6,993 nt of DNA from Acidimicrobiia bacterium (GCA_017853455.1 JAFMJM010000128.1:1-6993); one strand, 5' to 3'. Shown: positions 1-5,816, numbered from the stretch's first letter. A program made the numbers and translations. The notes: a model not told the origin generated them from the sequence alone.

Positions 1-17
1 AGCGGTCGGGGGCTCAT
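1..17 (-). CDS. Start of next gene in the operon, probably a second WYL regulator (pafC-like), partial
   Basis: Only the first five codons (MSPRP) and two further bases lie in the window, so the product cannot be identified from its own sequence. The ATG overlaps the TGA of a 12-codon mini-frame in an ATGA junction. In many actinobacteria the gene directly downstream of pafB is pafC, a second WYL-domain protein that works with PafB; that is the only basis for the name suggested. No convincing Shine-Dalgarno sequence precedes the ATG, so translation would depend on coupling to the upstream frame. The alternative start at 52 is closed by a stop after 12 codons. Confidence 0.4.
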
Positions 18-55
18 GCCCGGACCGCCGTGGAGTCGGGTCGGGGGCTCATGCC
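5..55. repeat. 16-bp direct repeat, period 35 bp, spanning a duplicated start codon
   Basis: The sequence gtcgggggctcatgcc occurs at 5..20 and again, identically, at 40..55. On the coding (minus) strand each copy carries the same ATGAGCCCCCGAC start junction. The 35-bp period is not a multiple of three, so the two ATGs are in different frames. The left window edge prevents seeing how far the similarity extends. Confidence 0.85.
14..52 (-). other. 12-codon mini-frame linking the WYL gene to the next gene
   Basis: The TGA of the WYL gene (51..49) overlaps an ATG at 52 in an ATGA junction. The frame opened there reads MSPRPDSTAVRA and stops at 16..14, where the TGA again overlaps an ATG (at 17). 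The first five residues are the same as those of the frame starting at 17. The simplest reading is that a start junction was duplicated, leaving a tiny decoy or coupling frame. It is unlikely to be a functional peptide gene in its own right. Confidence 0.35.
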
Positions 56-984
56 GGCTCCCCCGCCAGGGCCCGGAGGCGGGCGACGAGGTCGTCGCGC
101 AGTTCGGGCGGTGAGAGGACCTCGGCGTGCTCGAGCAGCTCGAGGACCCACTCGCGAAAGGCGTCGCGGTTGACCACCTGGAGCGCGACGACCACTGCCC
201 CGTCGGGCCGCTGCTCGACCACCGCCTCGGCCCCGAGGTCGGCGGTCACGAGGGCGGCGTGCGAGGCGTCGACGAGCACCCGGGCCTCGACCGGCCGGTC
301 GTCGCCGACGGCCAGCGGATCGGCGGCGAGCACCGCAGCCGGGTCGACGTCGTCGGGCGGGGTGAAGGCGCCGGCGGGGCCGAGGTCGGGTGGCCCGTCG
401 AACCGGTCGATGCGGAACGACCGCGGCCGGTCGCGGTCGGGGTCGCGCCCCGCCACGTACCAGTGCCCGAACCGGTGGAGGATCCCCCACGGCTCGAGGG
501 TGCGCTCCTCGCCCCGGTAGCGGAACGTGACGACGGCCCGACGCGACACGGCGTCGAAGCAGTCGCCGAGGTGCGGCGTGACCTCGAAGCGGGCGACCGG
601 CCGGCGGGCACCGACCCCCTCGGCGCCCCCGAGCTTGCGGAGCGCGTCGAACGGGTCGATGCCGGGAACGTCGACGGCGGTCACGGCCAGGTGGAGGGCG
701 GCCCGCTCGGCGTCGTCGAGGCCCGGATCGGGGAGGTAGTAGGCCTCGGGTGGGATGCGGTACCCGGGCTCGGCGCCGTTCCAGCCGTCGACCGACTCGA
801 CCGTGATCGGGATCCCGAGGTCGCGCAAGGTCTCCTTGTCGCGCTCGAACGCCCGGCGGCGGGCGGCGAGCTCGTCGGGATACGTCGGGGTGAGCCGGTC
901 GGCGAGGTCCTCGAGGGTGAGGGGCCGGGTGGTCGCCAACAGGGTGGCGGTGAGGTTGATGAGTCGTTCGAGGCGTTCGCTCAT
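49..984 (-). CDS. pafB: WYL-domain transcriptional regulator, PafB-like
   Basis: This 311-residue protein has the layout of the PafB/PafC family. An N-terminal winged-helix DNA-binding segment (about residues 1-60, ending near ERDKETLRDLGIPI) is followed by a linker, a WYL domain (about 130-195) and a C-terminal WCX-type region (about 232-305). The signature of the WYL domain is GHWYVAGRD at 173-181, with Val in place of the usual Leu; FRIDRF follows at 190-195. In mycobacteria PafB and PafC act together as activators of the LexA/RecA-independent DNA-damage response, and WYL domains are thought to sense nucleic-acid ligands. The gene sits downstream of pafA, as in mycobacteria, and its ATG overlaps the DUF3866 stop (ATGA, 984..981). 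That overlap decides the start, since no strong ribosome-binding site is visible. Assignment to PafB rather than another WYL protein rests mainly on position; Mtb PafB is of similar length. Confidence 0.8.
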   Translation of the reverse strand: MSERLERLINLTATLLATTRPLTLEDLADRLTPTYPDELAARRRAFERDKETLRDLGIPITVESVDGWNGAEPGYRIPPEAYYLPDPGLDDAERAALHLAVTAVDVPGIDPFDALRKLGGAEGVGARRPVARFEVTPHLGDCFDAVSRRAVVTFRYRGEERTLEPWGILHRFGHWYVAGRDPDRDRPRSFRIDRFDGPPDLGPAGAFTPPDDVDPAAVLAADPLAVGDDRPVEARVLVDASHAALVTADLGAEAVVEQRPDGAVVVALQVVNRDAFREWVLELLEHAEVLSPPELRDDLVARLRALAGEPA

Positions 985-2072
985 GTGGGCACCGGACTCC
1001 CGGGGAGCGGTTCCGTGATGTGACCGGCCGCCACCACCCCGGCGGCGGCCGCGGCCTGGAACAGCACCGGGTCGGCTGCCGCGGGCCGGCCCATCGACAC
1101 GACGTGCAGGTCGTGGTCGGCGAAGAGGGCCAGCACGTCGGGCGGGGTGACGTCGACGCACTCGTGCTTGACGTCGAGGCCGGCGGCCTGCAGGTCGGCT
1201 CGCAGGCGTTCCTCCTCGGGGCCGCCCACGCAGGGCACGGGCACGATGACCCGCTCGCGAGTGGCGAGCCGCAGCGCCGTGGCGGTGTGGTGCGACAGGC
1301 CCAGGTGGCGGGGCCGAGGGTCGGCGAACGACGCCCGCAGGCACGCCACGGGCACCCCACCGAGGGCGACGGTGGCGTCGAGCACGGGACCGACCTCGAG
1401 GCCCGAGAAGCCGAGCCGGGTGTTGGTGCCGACGATGCCCGGGCCCATGGCGACGATCGCGACGTCGGCGTGGGCGACGTGGCGGGCCACCACCAGGGCG
1501 GAGAACACCGACACCGCCTCGAAGTCGCCGCCGAAGGCGTGGCCGTAGGTGACCGTGGCGTCGATCAGGCCCCGGGCCCGCAGCGTGGCGACCAGGTCGG
1601 ACAGGGCGATCGGCAGACCGGCGCCGTCGGTCATGACGTAGGCGATCCGGGCGTCGGGGCGCTGGGCGCGGATCGCCACCGCCACCGCCGGGACCTGGCT
1701 GTGCAGGGCCGCCGCCACCACCGGCATGCCGTCGATCGACTCGGCCTCGGCCAGCACCTCGAGGTGCTCCTCGGTGCTGCCGACGTCGGCCTGGAGGCTG
1801 GTGTAGCGGCTCTTGATGATGTGGCCGGGGCCCTTCTCGCTCCAGGCGTCGCGGGCGAGGTTCCAGTGCACGACGTGCCAGCCGCCCGTGCCGAGCCCGA
1901 GCTCGACCGCGGTGGTGTTGACGACCACCGGGTCGCCGGGGTCGACGCGCCCGGTGAGCTGGGTCAGGACGTAGGCGCGTTCGGGCCCCTCCCCCAGATC
2001 GACCTCGACGCGCTGGAGCCCGGCCCGCTCCTCGAGCAGCCGCCCCACGGTTCCGGTGCGAAACGACGGCAT
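981..2072 (-). CDS. DUF3866 family protein, function unknown
   Basis: This 363-residue protein has no assigned reaction. I recognise it as DUF3866, a family often found near pafA in actinobacteria and also seen in some Firmicutes. Likely conserved stretches are a Gly-rich run GPGHIIKSRYTSLQ at 81-94 followed by ADVGSTEE (95-102), GHAFGGDFEAVSVF at 177-190, MGPGIVGTNTRLGFSG at 209-224 and GLSHHTATAL at 258-267. The paired His in the last motif, together with the Asp, Glu and other His residues nearby, could suit a metal or phosphate site, but that is inference. There is no signal peptide or clear membrane segment, so it is probably cytoplasmic. It begins 8 bp after the pafA stop, with TAGGGG as a modest ribosome-binding site, and ends in an ATGA overlap with the WYL gene. 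This tight packing argues for co-expression with both neighbours. Confidence 0.82.
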   Translation of the reverse strand: MPSFRTGTVGRLLEERAGLQRVEVDLGEGPERAYVLTQLTGRVDPGDPVVVNTTAVELGLGTGGWHVVHWNLARDAWSEKGPGHIIKSRYTSLQADVGSTEEHLEVLAEAESIDGMPVVAAALHSQVPAVAVAIRAQRPDARIAYVMTDGAGLPIALSDLVATLRARGLIDATVTYGHAFGGDFEAVSVFSALVVARHVAHADVAIVAMGPGIVGTNTRLGFSGLEVGPVLDATVALGGVPVACLRASFADPRPRHLGLSHHTATALRLATRERVIVPVPCVGGPEEERLRADLQAAGLDVKHECVDVTPPDVLALFADHDLHVVSMGRPAAADPVLFQAAAAAGVVAAGHITEPLPGSPVPT

Positions 2073-2077
2073 GCCGG

Positions 2078-2083
2078 CCCCTA
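2078..2083 (-). promoter_or_regulatory. Modest ribosome-binding site for the DUF3866 gene
   Basis: The coding strand reads TAGGGG, 5 bases before the ATG at 2072. The TAG is itself the pafA stop codon, so initiation is probably coupled to pafA termination. Confidence 0.45.
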
Positions 2084-3439
2084 GAGCGACGCGATGAGCC
2101 GTTCGACCCGCTCGTCGCGGGACTTGAACGGGTCCTTGCAGAGCACGGTGCGCTGGGCCTGGTCGTTGAGCTTCAGGTGCACCCAGTCGACGGTGTAGTC
2201 GCGCTTCTTCTCCTTGGCCCGCTTGATGAACGCGCCGCGCAGGCGGGCGCGCGTCGTCTGCGGCGGGGTACCCATGGCGGTCTCGATCGAGGCGTCGTCG
2301 ACCATGCGGTCGACCTGGCCCCGGCGCTCGAGGAGCGAGTACAGCGACCGGCTGCGGGTGACGTCGTGGTAGGCGAGGTCGACGAGGGCCACCCGCGGGC
2401 TCGTGAGCGGGAGGTCGTGGCGCTCGCGGAACGCCTCGATCAGGTGGTACTTGATGACCCAGTCGACCTCGGTCTTGAGCTTGAGCGGGTCGTTCTCGAG
2501 GTGGGTCATGCAGTGCTCCCACATCTCGAGCGCCTGCTGTTCCTCGTCGGGGAGGCCCCGCTTGGCGGCGAACTTGAGCGCCCGCCCGAGGTACTCGGCC
2601 TGGAGTTCGACCGCCGACAGCTCACGTCCGTTGCTGAGGCGCACCTTGCGCCGACAGGTCATGTCGTGGCTGATCTCGCGGATGGCGCGGATCGGGTTCT
2701 CGAGCGAGAGGTCGCGCCACGGCGAGCGGTCCTCCTCGAGCATGCGCAGGACGATGGCGGTGGCGCCGGTCTTGAGGAAGGTCGTGTACTCGCTCATGTT
2801 GGAGTCGCCCACGATGACGTGGAGGCGACGGAACCGCTCGGCGTCGGCGTGGGGCTCGTCGCGGGTGTTGATGATCGGGCGCGACCGGGTGGTGGCGCTC
2901 GAGACGCCCTCCCAGATGTGCTCGGCCCGCTGGGCGATGCAGTAGACGGCGCCCCGGGCGGTCTGGAGGACCTTGCCAGCGCCGGCGTAGACCTGCCGGC
3001 TCACGAGGAACGGGATCAGGACGTCGGTGGAGCGGGTGAAGTCGCCGTCGCGCTCGACCAGGTAGTTCTCGTGGCACCCGTAGGAGTTGCCGGCCGAGTC
3101 GGTGTTGTTCTTGAAGAGGTAGACGTCGCCGCGGATGCCCTCTTCGCGGAGGCGCTGCTCGGCGCTGCGCACCAGGGCCTCGAGGATGCGCTCCCCCGCC
3201 TTGTCGTGGACGACGAGGTCGTGGAGCGAGTCGCACTCGGGGGTGGCGTACTCGGGGTGGCTGCCGACGTCGAGGTAGAGGCGGGCGCCGTTCTCGAGGA
3301 AGACGTTGCTGGAGCGGCCCCACGACACGACCCGGCGGAACAGGTAGCGGGCGACCTCGTCGGGGCTGAGGCGACGCTGACCGCGCAGGGTGCAGGTGAC
3401 CCCGTACTCGTTCTCGAGCCCGTAGATGCGGCGCTCCAT
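2081..3439 (-). CDS. pafA: Pup-protein ligase PafA
   Basis: PafA uses ATP to phosphorylate the C-terminal glutamate of Pup and joins it by an isopeptide bond to lysines of target proteins, marking them for the proteasome. The protein belongs to the glutamine synthetase-like carboxylate-amine ligases. At 452 residues it equals the length of Mycobacterium tuberculosis PafA and can be aligned by eye from end to end. Visible landmarks are RRIYGLENEYGVTC at 3-16 with Glu9 (Mg/ATP site), the catalytic-base aspartate in LYLDVGSHPEYAT (Asp57), LFKNNTDSAGNSYGCHENYL at 108-127, RPIINTRDEPHADA at 187-200, GDSNMSE at 211-217, and the C-terminal TVDWVHLKLNDQAQRTVLCK at 416-435. The ATG at 3439 is chosen because it gives the family N-terminus; the 64 in-frame codons upstream are low-complexity shadow sequence. 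No Shine-Dalgarno sequence precedes it. The gap to the upstream gene is 46 bp and DUF3866 follows after 8 bp. Confidence 0.98.
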   Translation of the reverse strand: MERRIYGLENEYGVTCTLRGQRRLSPDEVARYLFRRVVSWGRSSNVFLENGARLYLDVGSHPEYATPECDSLHDLVVHDKAGERILEALVRSAEQRLREEGIRGDVYLFKNNTDSAGNSYGCHENYLVERDGDFTRSTDVLIPFLVSRQVYAGAGKVLQTARGAVYCIAQRAEHIWEGVSSATTRSRPIINTRDEPHADAERFRRLHVIVGDSNMSEYTTFLKTGATAIVLRMLEEDRSPWRDLSLENPIRAIREISHDMTCRRKVRLSNGRELSAVELQAEYLGRALKFAAKRGLPDEEQQALEMWEHCMTHLENDPLKLKTEVDWVIKYHLIEAFRERHDLPLTSPRVALVDLAYHDVTRSRSLYSLLERRGQVDRMVDDASIETAMGTPPQTTRARLRGAFIKRAKEKKRDYTVDWVHLKLNDQAQRTVLCKDPFKSRDERVERLIASL

Positions 3440-3445
3440 CGTCGG

Positions 3446-3451
3446 AGCGTA
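3446..3451 (-). promoter_or_regulatory. Possible -10 element of a leaderless pafA transcript
   Basis: The coding strand reads TACGCT, matching the actinobacterial TANNNT -10 pattern, followed by exactly 6 bases and then the pafA ATG. Transcription from such an element would begin at or next to the A of the ATG, giving a leaderless mRNA, which would fit the missing ribosome-binding site. No good -35 hexamer is visible at the expected distance, and such a short motif occurs often by chance. Confidence 0.25.
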
Positions 3452-3485
3452 CCGGGCCCCTGTGACGGCGCCGCGCCAGCCGGGA

Positions 3486-4049
3486 TCAGCCGCCCGTGAG
3501 CCCCTTGCAGGCCGGGGCCGTGCGGAGCACCCGGTCGAGGTCGCCCGACCGGTCGAGGGTCGACACCTGGTCGAGGGCGGCCGAGAACGGCTCGTTGGAG
3601 GCGCCGACCCGGGTCTGGAGCTGCGCCGCACCGGTCCGGAAGGCGGTCGGATCGGAGACGTCGAGCGCGTCGAGAGCGGTGGCGATGGCGTCGATCTCGG
3701 TCACCATCGCGGTGATGCCCTTGCGGATCGTCTTCTCGATCCGGGCGCCGTTGGCGACGTCGGGCGTTCCGGCGGCCGTCACCGCCTCGCCGAAGGTGAC
3801 GGTGAGCGCCGAGTAGGCGTCGAGGTAGGCCCCGAGCCGGGCCGCGGCCTCGGGGGCGGAAGCGGCCTGCGGCTTGGCCCGCTCCGCAGCCGAGATGGTC
3901 GACACCCCGGTGCCCCAGGTCGACACCGCGCGGCAGAACGTCGTCCCCCACTTCTTGGCGGGAGCGGCCCCGGCCGGACCGGCGACGAGCAGCGTCCCGA
4001 CCAGCGCCACGACGGCCACGGCCGCGGTGCGGAGCGGGCGCCGGCGCAC
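3486..4049 (-). CDS. Predicted secreted small protein of unknown function, in the proteasome operon
   Basis: I do not recognise this 187-residue protein. It starts with a Sec-type signal peptide: a basic stretch VRRRPLR (1-7), a hydrophobic core rich in Ala/Val/Leu (8-24) and PAGAAPA at 25-31, where signal peptidase I would probably cut after Ala28 or Ala29. There is no lipobox cysteine. The mature part, about 158 residues, is rich in Ala, Thr, Glu and Asp, looks mainly helical, and has only two cysteines. These lie near the two ends (Cys39 in TTFCRAVS and Cys181 in APACKGL), as if to close a helical bundle with one disulfide. The GTG start lies 1 base after the prcA stop and is the only start giving an intact signal peptide; no Shine-Dalgarno sequence is visible, so translation is probably coupled to prcA. 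An exported product is unexpected between prcA and pafA, whose products are cytoplasmic. It may be an unrelated passenger gene. Confidence 0.75.
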   Translation of the reverse strand: MRRRPLRTAAVAVVALVGTLLVAGPAGAAPAKKWGTTFCRAVSTWGTGVSTISAAERAKPQAASAPEAAARLGAYLDAYSALTVTFGEAVTAAGTPDVANGARIEKTIRKGITAMVTEIDAIATALDALDVSDPTAFRTGAAQLQTRVGASNEPFSAALDQVSTLDRSGDLDRVLRTAPACKGLTGG

Positions 4050-4050
4050 G

Positions 4051-4734
4051 TCAGGAGGCTTCGAGGATCGCGGTGAGCTCGTCCCCGCGGATGCGACCGA
4101 AGGCCCGGCGGGTGCGGGAACGGTCGAGGAAGGCGACCTCGAGCGAGGCCGCCGGCAGGGGCGTGTCGTCGGTCGAGAGCACGGCGGCTCCCAGGCGGAC
4201 GGCGCCACCGTGGTCGAGGTCGGCGGTGTAGCGGTCGCGGGTGACCTCGATGATCCGCTCGGCCTCGCCGCCGAGCACGGTGAAGCCCTGCTCGTCGACG
4301 ACGGTGCCGTCGTAGAGGATGTGGAAGAGCTCGTCGTCCTCCTGGGTGGCGCCGACCTGGGCCACCAGGATCTCGACCTCGTAGGGCTTCATCTCGTGGG
4401 TGAAGACCTGCCCGAGGGTCTGGGCGTAGGCGTTGGCGAGCGCGCGGGCGTTGACGTCCTCGCGGGCGAACGAGTAGCCCTTGATGTCGGCCTGCCTGAC
4501 ACCGGCGATGCGCAGCATCTCGAACTCGTTGTACTTCCCCACCCCGGCGAAGGCGATCCGGTCGTAGATCTCGGAGATCTTGTAGAGGGTGCGCGACGGG
4601 TTCTCGGCGACGACGACGATGCCGTCGGTGGCGCTGAAGGCGACCAGGCTGCGGCCCCGGGCGATGCCCTTGCGGGCGTAGTCGGCCCGGTCCTTCATCA
4701 CCTGCTCGGGTGAGACGTAGAAGGGCATGCTCAC
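4051..4734 (-). CDS. prcA: 20S proteasome alpha subunit PrcA
   Basis: PrcA forms the outer seven-membered rings of the 20S proteasome, controls substrate entry and docks the ATPase cap. The 227-residue protein matches actinobacterial PrcA throughout. Residues 1-8 (MSMPFYVS) correspond to the MSFPYFIS gating segment of M. tuberculosis, followed by SPEQVMKDRADYARKGIARG in helix H0. Lys52 in NPSRTLYKISE is at the position of the Mtb alpha-ring lysine that contacts the C-terminal tails of activators. KPYEVEILVAQVG and SLEVAFLDRSRTRRAFGRI are further family stretches. The GTG start at 4734 is preferred over the ATG two codons later: it overlaps the prcB stop as GTGA, has an AGGAAGGGG site 7 bases before it, and restores the conserved gate. 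The protein ends at about residue 227, without the acidic, disordered tail of Mtb PrcA (248 residues). Confidence 0.97.
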   Translation of the reverse strand: MSMPFYVSPEQVMKDRADYARKGIARGRSLVAFSATDGIVVVAENPSRTLYKISEIYDRIAFAGVGKYNEFEMLRIAGVRQADIKGYSFAREDVNARALANAYAQTLGQVFTHEMKPYEVEILVAQVGATQEDDELFHILYDGTVVDEQGFTVLGGEAERIIEVTRDRYTADLDHGGAVRLGAAVLSTDDTPLPAASLEVAFLDRSRTRRAFGRIRGDELTAILEAS

Positions 4735-5549
4735 AGTCCGGCCCCTTCCTCGCGGCCGCCGATGAGCACGTTGGCCCGGGCGGCGATGTCGGCGTCGGGG
4801 ACCGCCACGTAGCCGTCACGGTCGATGACGGCCACCACCGGGTAGATGCCCCGGATGAGGTCGGGCCCGCCGGTGGCGGAGTCCTCGTCGGCCGCGGCGA
4901 ACAGCGCCCGCAGGGCGAGGTCGACGGCGTCGTCGCGGGTCATCCCCTCGGACCACTGGGCCTTGATCCAGTTGCGGGCGTGGACGCCGCCCGAGCCGGT
5001 GGCCTGGAAGTCGGCCTCCTCGTAGCGCCCGCCGAGGGCGTCGTAGGAGAACACCCGACCGTGCCCGCGGCGTTCGTCGTATCCGGCGAACAGCGGCACG
5101 ACGACCATGCCCTGCATGGCCATGGGGAGGTTCGCCCGGATGAGCCCGGCCAACTGGTTGGCCTTGCCCTCGAGGCTGAGCAACTCACCCTCGATCTTCT
5201 CGTAGTGCTCGAGCTGGACCTGGAACAGCCGCACCATGTCGACGGCCGGTCCGGCGGCGCCGGCGATGGCGACCCCGGAGTAGTCGTCGGCCGGGAAGAC
5301 CTTCTCCATGCGCCGGTTGGCGATGGTCGAACCGGCCGTGGCCCGGCGGTCGCCGGCCATCACCACGCCGTCGGCGTAGCGGATCGCGACGATCGTCGTG
5401 CCGTGGGTGACCTCGAAGGGCGTCGAGCGGGTGCCGCCGCCGAGGTCGGACGCCGGGAGGTGGTCGGGGGCGACGCGTCGGAGCAGGTCGACGAAGGAGG
5501 CACCCGGGTCGTCGCCGGACGCGAAGAAGGGCAGCGGACTCTCGTTCAT
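4731..5549 (-). CDS. prcB: 20S proteasome beta subunit PrcB (threonine protease precursor)
   Basis: PrcB forms the two inner rings of the 20S proteasome and carries its proteolytic sites. It is an N-terminal nucleophile hydrolase that activates itself by cutting off its propeptide. The 272-residue precursor has a 50-residue propeptide ending in EVTHG; cleavage before Thr51 exposes the catalytic threonine of TTIVAIRYADG. Counting from that Thr1, Asp17 lies in AGDRRAT and Lys33 in NRRMEKV, the canonical partners of Thr1. TGSGG later in the chain matches the conserved Ser-Gly region near the active site. The mature part is 222 residues; Mtb PrcB has a 57-residue propeptide and 291 residues in all. 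The ATG at 5549 gives a propeptide of normal length. It has no clear Shine-Dalgarno sequence and lies 72 bp after pup. The stop overlaps prcA by 4 bp, favouring balanced synthesis of the two subunits. Confidence 0.97.
   Translation of the reverse strand: MNESPLPFFASGDDPGASFVDLLRRVAPDHLPASDLGGGTRSTPFEVTHGTTIVAIRYADGVVMAGDRRATAGSTIANRRMEKVFPADDYSGVAIAGAAGPAVDMVRLFQVQLEHYEKIEGELLSLEGKANQLAGLIRANLPMAMQGMVVVPLFAGYDERRGHGRVFSYDALGGRYEEADFQATGSGGVHARNWIKAQWSEGMTRDDAVDLALRALFAAADEDSATGGPDLIRGIYPVVAVIDRDGYVAVPDADIAARANVLIGGREEGAGL
4742..4750 (-). promoter_or_regulatory. Ribosome-binding site of prcA, deciding the GTG start
   Basis: The coding strand reads AGGAAGGGG inside the last codons of prcB, 7 bases before the GTG at 4734. 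The same site would be 13 bases from the alternative ATG at 4728, which is too far, so it supports the GTG. Confidence 0.65.
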
Positions 5550-5566
5550 GGACCGGTGAGCCTACC

Positions 5567-5583
5567 GGCCCCCCACCGGGGCC
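5567..5583. other. GC-rich hairpin in the pup-prcB gap
   Basis: The arms ggcccc (5567-5572) and ggggcc (5578-5583) are perfect inverted repeats around a 5-base loop. In the mRNA this stem would stand 17 bases before the prcB start. There is no U-run, so it is not a standard terminator. It could slow decay or lower expression of the downstream genes relative to pup, but by-chance stems are common at this GC content. Confidence 0.4.
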
Positions 5584-5587
5584 ATGG

Positions 5588-5602
5588 GGGCGGGTACCGC
5601 CC
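5588..5602. other. Second GC-rich hairpin in the pup-prcB gap
   Basis: The arms gggcg (5588-5592) and cgccc (5598-5602) pair across a 5-base loop. A weaker 4-bp stem (gacg/cgtc, 5604-5615) lies next to it on the pup side. Together with the stem at 5567-5583, they put three potential hairpins in a gap of 72 bases, with no U-tract. Confidence 0.35.
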
Positions 5603-5621
5603 GGACGGGGCCGTCAGGCCG

Positions 5622-5816
5622 TCACTCGCCGCCCTTCTGGACGTAGGACTTCACGAACTCCTCGGCGTTCTCCTCGAGGACCTCGTCGATCTCGTCGAGC
5701 AGGTCGTCGAGCTCGGACTTGAGGGCCGCGCCACGCTCGGCCGGGGCCGGAGCGGCCTCGGCGTCCTCGGTGCGTCGACTCGGGGCGGGACGCTGCTTGC
5801 GCTGCTGGTCGGGCAT
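5622..5816 (-). CDS. pup: Prokaryotic ubiquitin-like protein Pup
   Basis: Pup is the small, mostly disordered tag that PafA attaches to lysines of proteins destined for the proteasome. The product has 64 residues, the usual size. Residues 1-28 are polar and charged (MPDQQRKQRPAPSRR at the start), which in other Pups is the segment that engages the ATPase pore for unfolding. Residues 31-58 hold the conserved helical part (LKSELDDLLDEIDEVLEENA, then EEFVKSYV), which forms a coiled coil with Mpa/ARC and binds PafA and Dop. The protein ends QKGGE. The last codon is GAG, so the ligatable glutamate is encoded directly, unlike the GGQ end of mycobacterial Pup, which Dop must first deamidate. Lys61 in the conserved QKGG is present. 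A near-perfect ribosome-binding site precedes the ATG. The gene sits between dop and prcB, as in other actinobacteria. Confidence 0.98.
   Translation of the reverse strand: MPDQQRKQRPAPSRRTEDAEAAPAPAERGAALKSELDDLLDEIDEVLEENAEEFVKSYVQKGGE

Noticed and set aside
985..1344. N-terminal extension of the WYL gene by 120 residues
   Set aside because: The extra sequence is a shadow of the DUF3866 gene; the ATG at 984 gives a proper winged-helix N-terminus and an ATGA overlap.
3467..3477. Small inverted repeat (ggcg/cgcc, 3-base loop) between the secreted-protein gene and pafA
   Set aside because: A 4-bp stem without a U-tract is expected by chance at this GC content.
2177..3499. Long plus-strand open frames, including 440 codons opposite pafA and 425 codons at 4710..5987
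   Set aside because: They lie opposite strongly recognised genes, have low-complexity Arg/Gly/Val/Asp-rich translations with no family resemblance, and are expected in very GC-rich DNA where stop codons are rare.
3440..3631. N-terminal extension of pafA by 64 residues
   Set aside because: The added residues are Arg/Pro/Ser-rich shadow sequence of the upstream gene. The ATG at 3439 gives exactly 452 residues and the conserved family N-terminus.
5567..5615. Hairpins between pup and prcB as a terminator
   Set aside because: No U-run follows on either strand, and the downstream genes belong to the same pathway and are expected to be transcribed.
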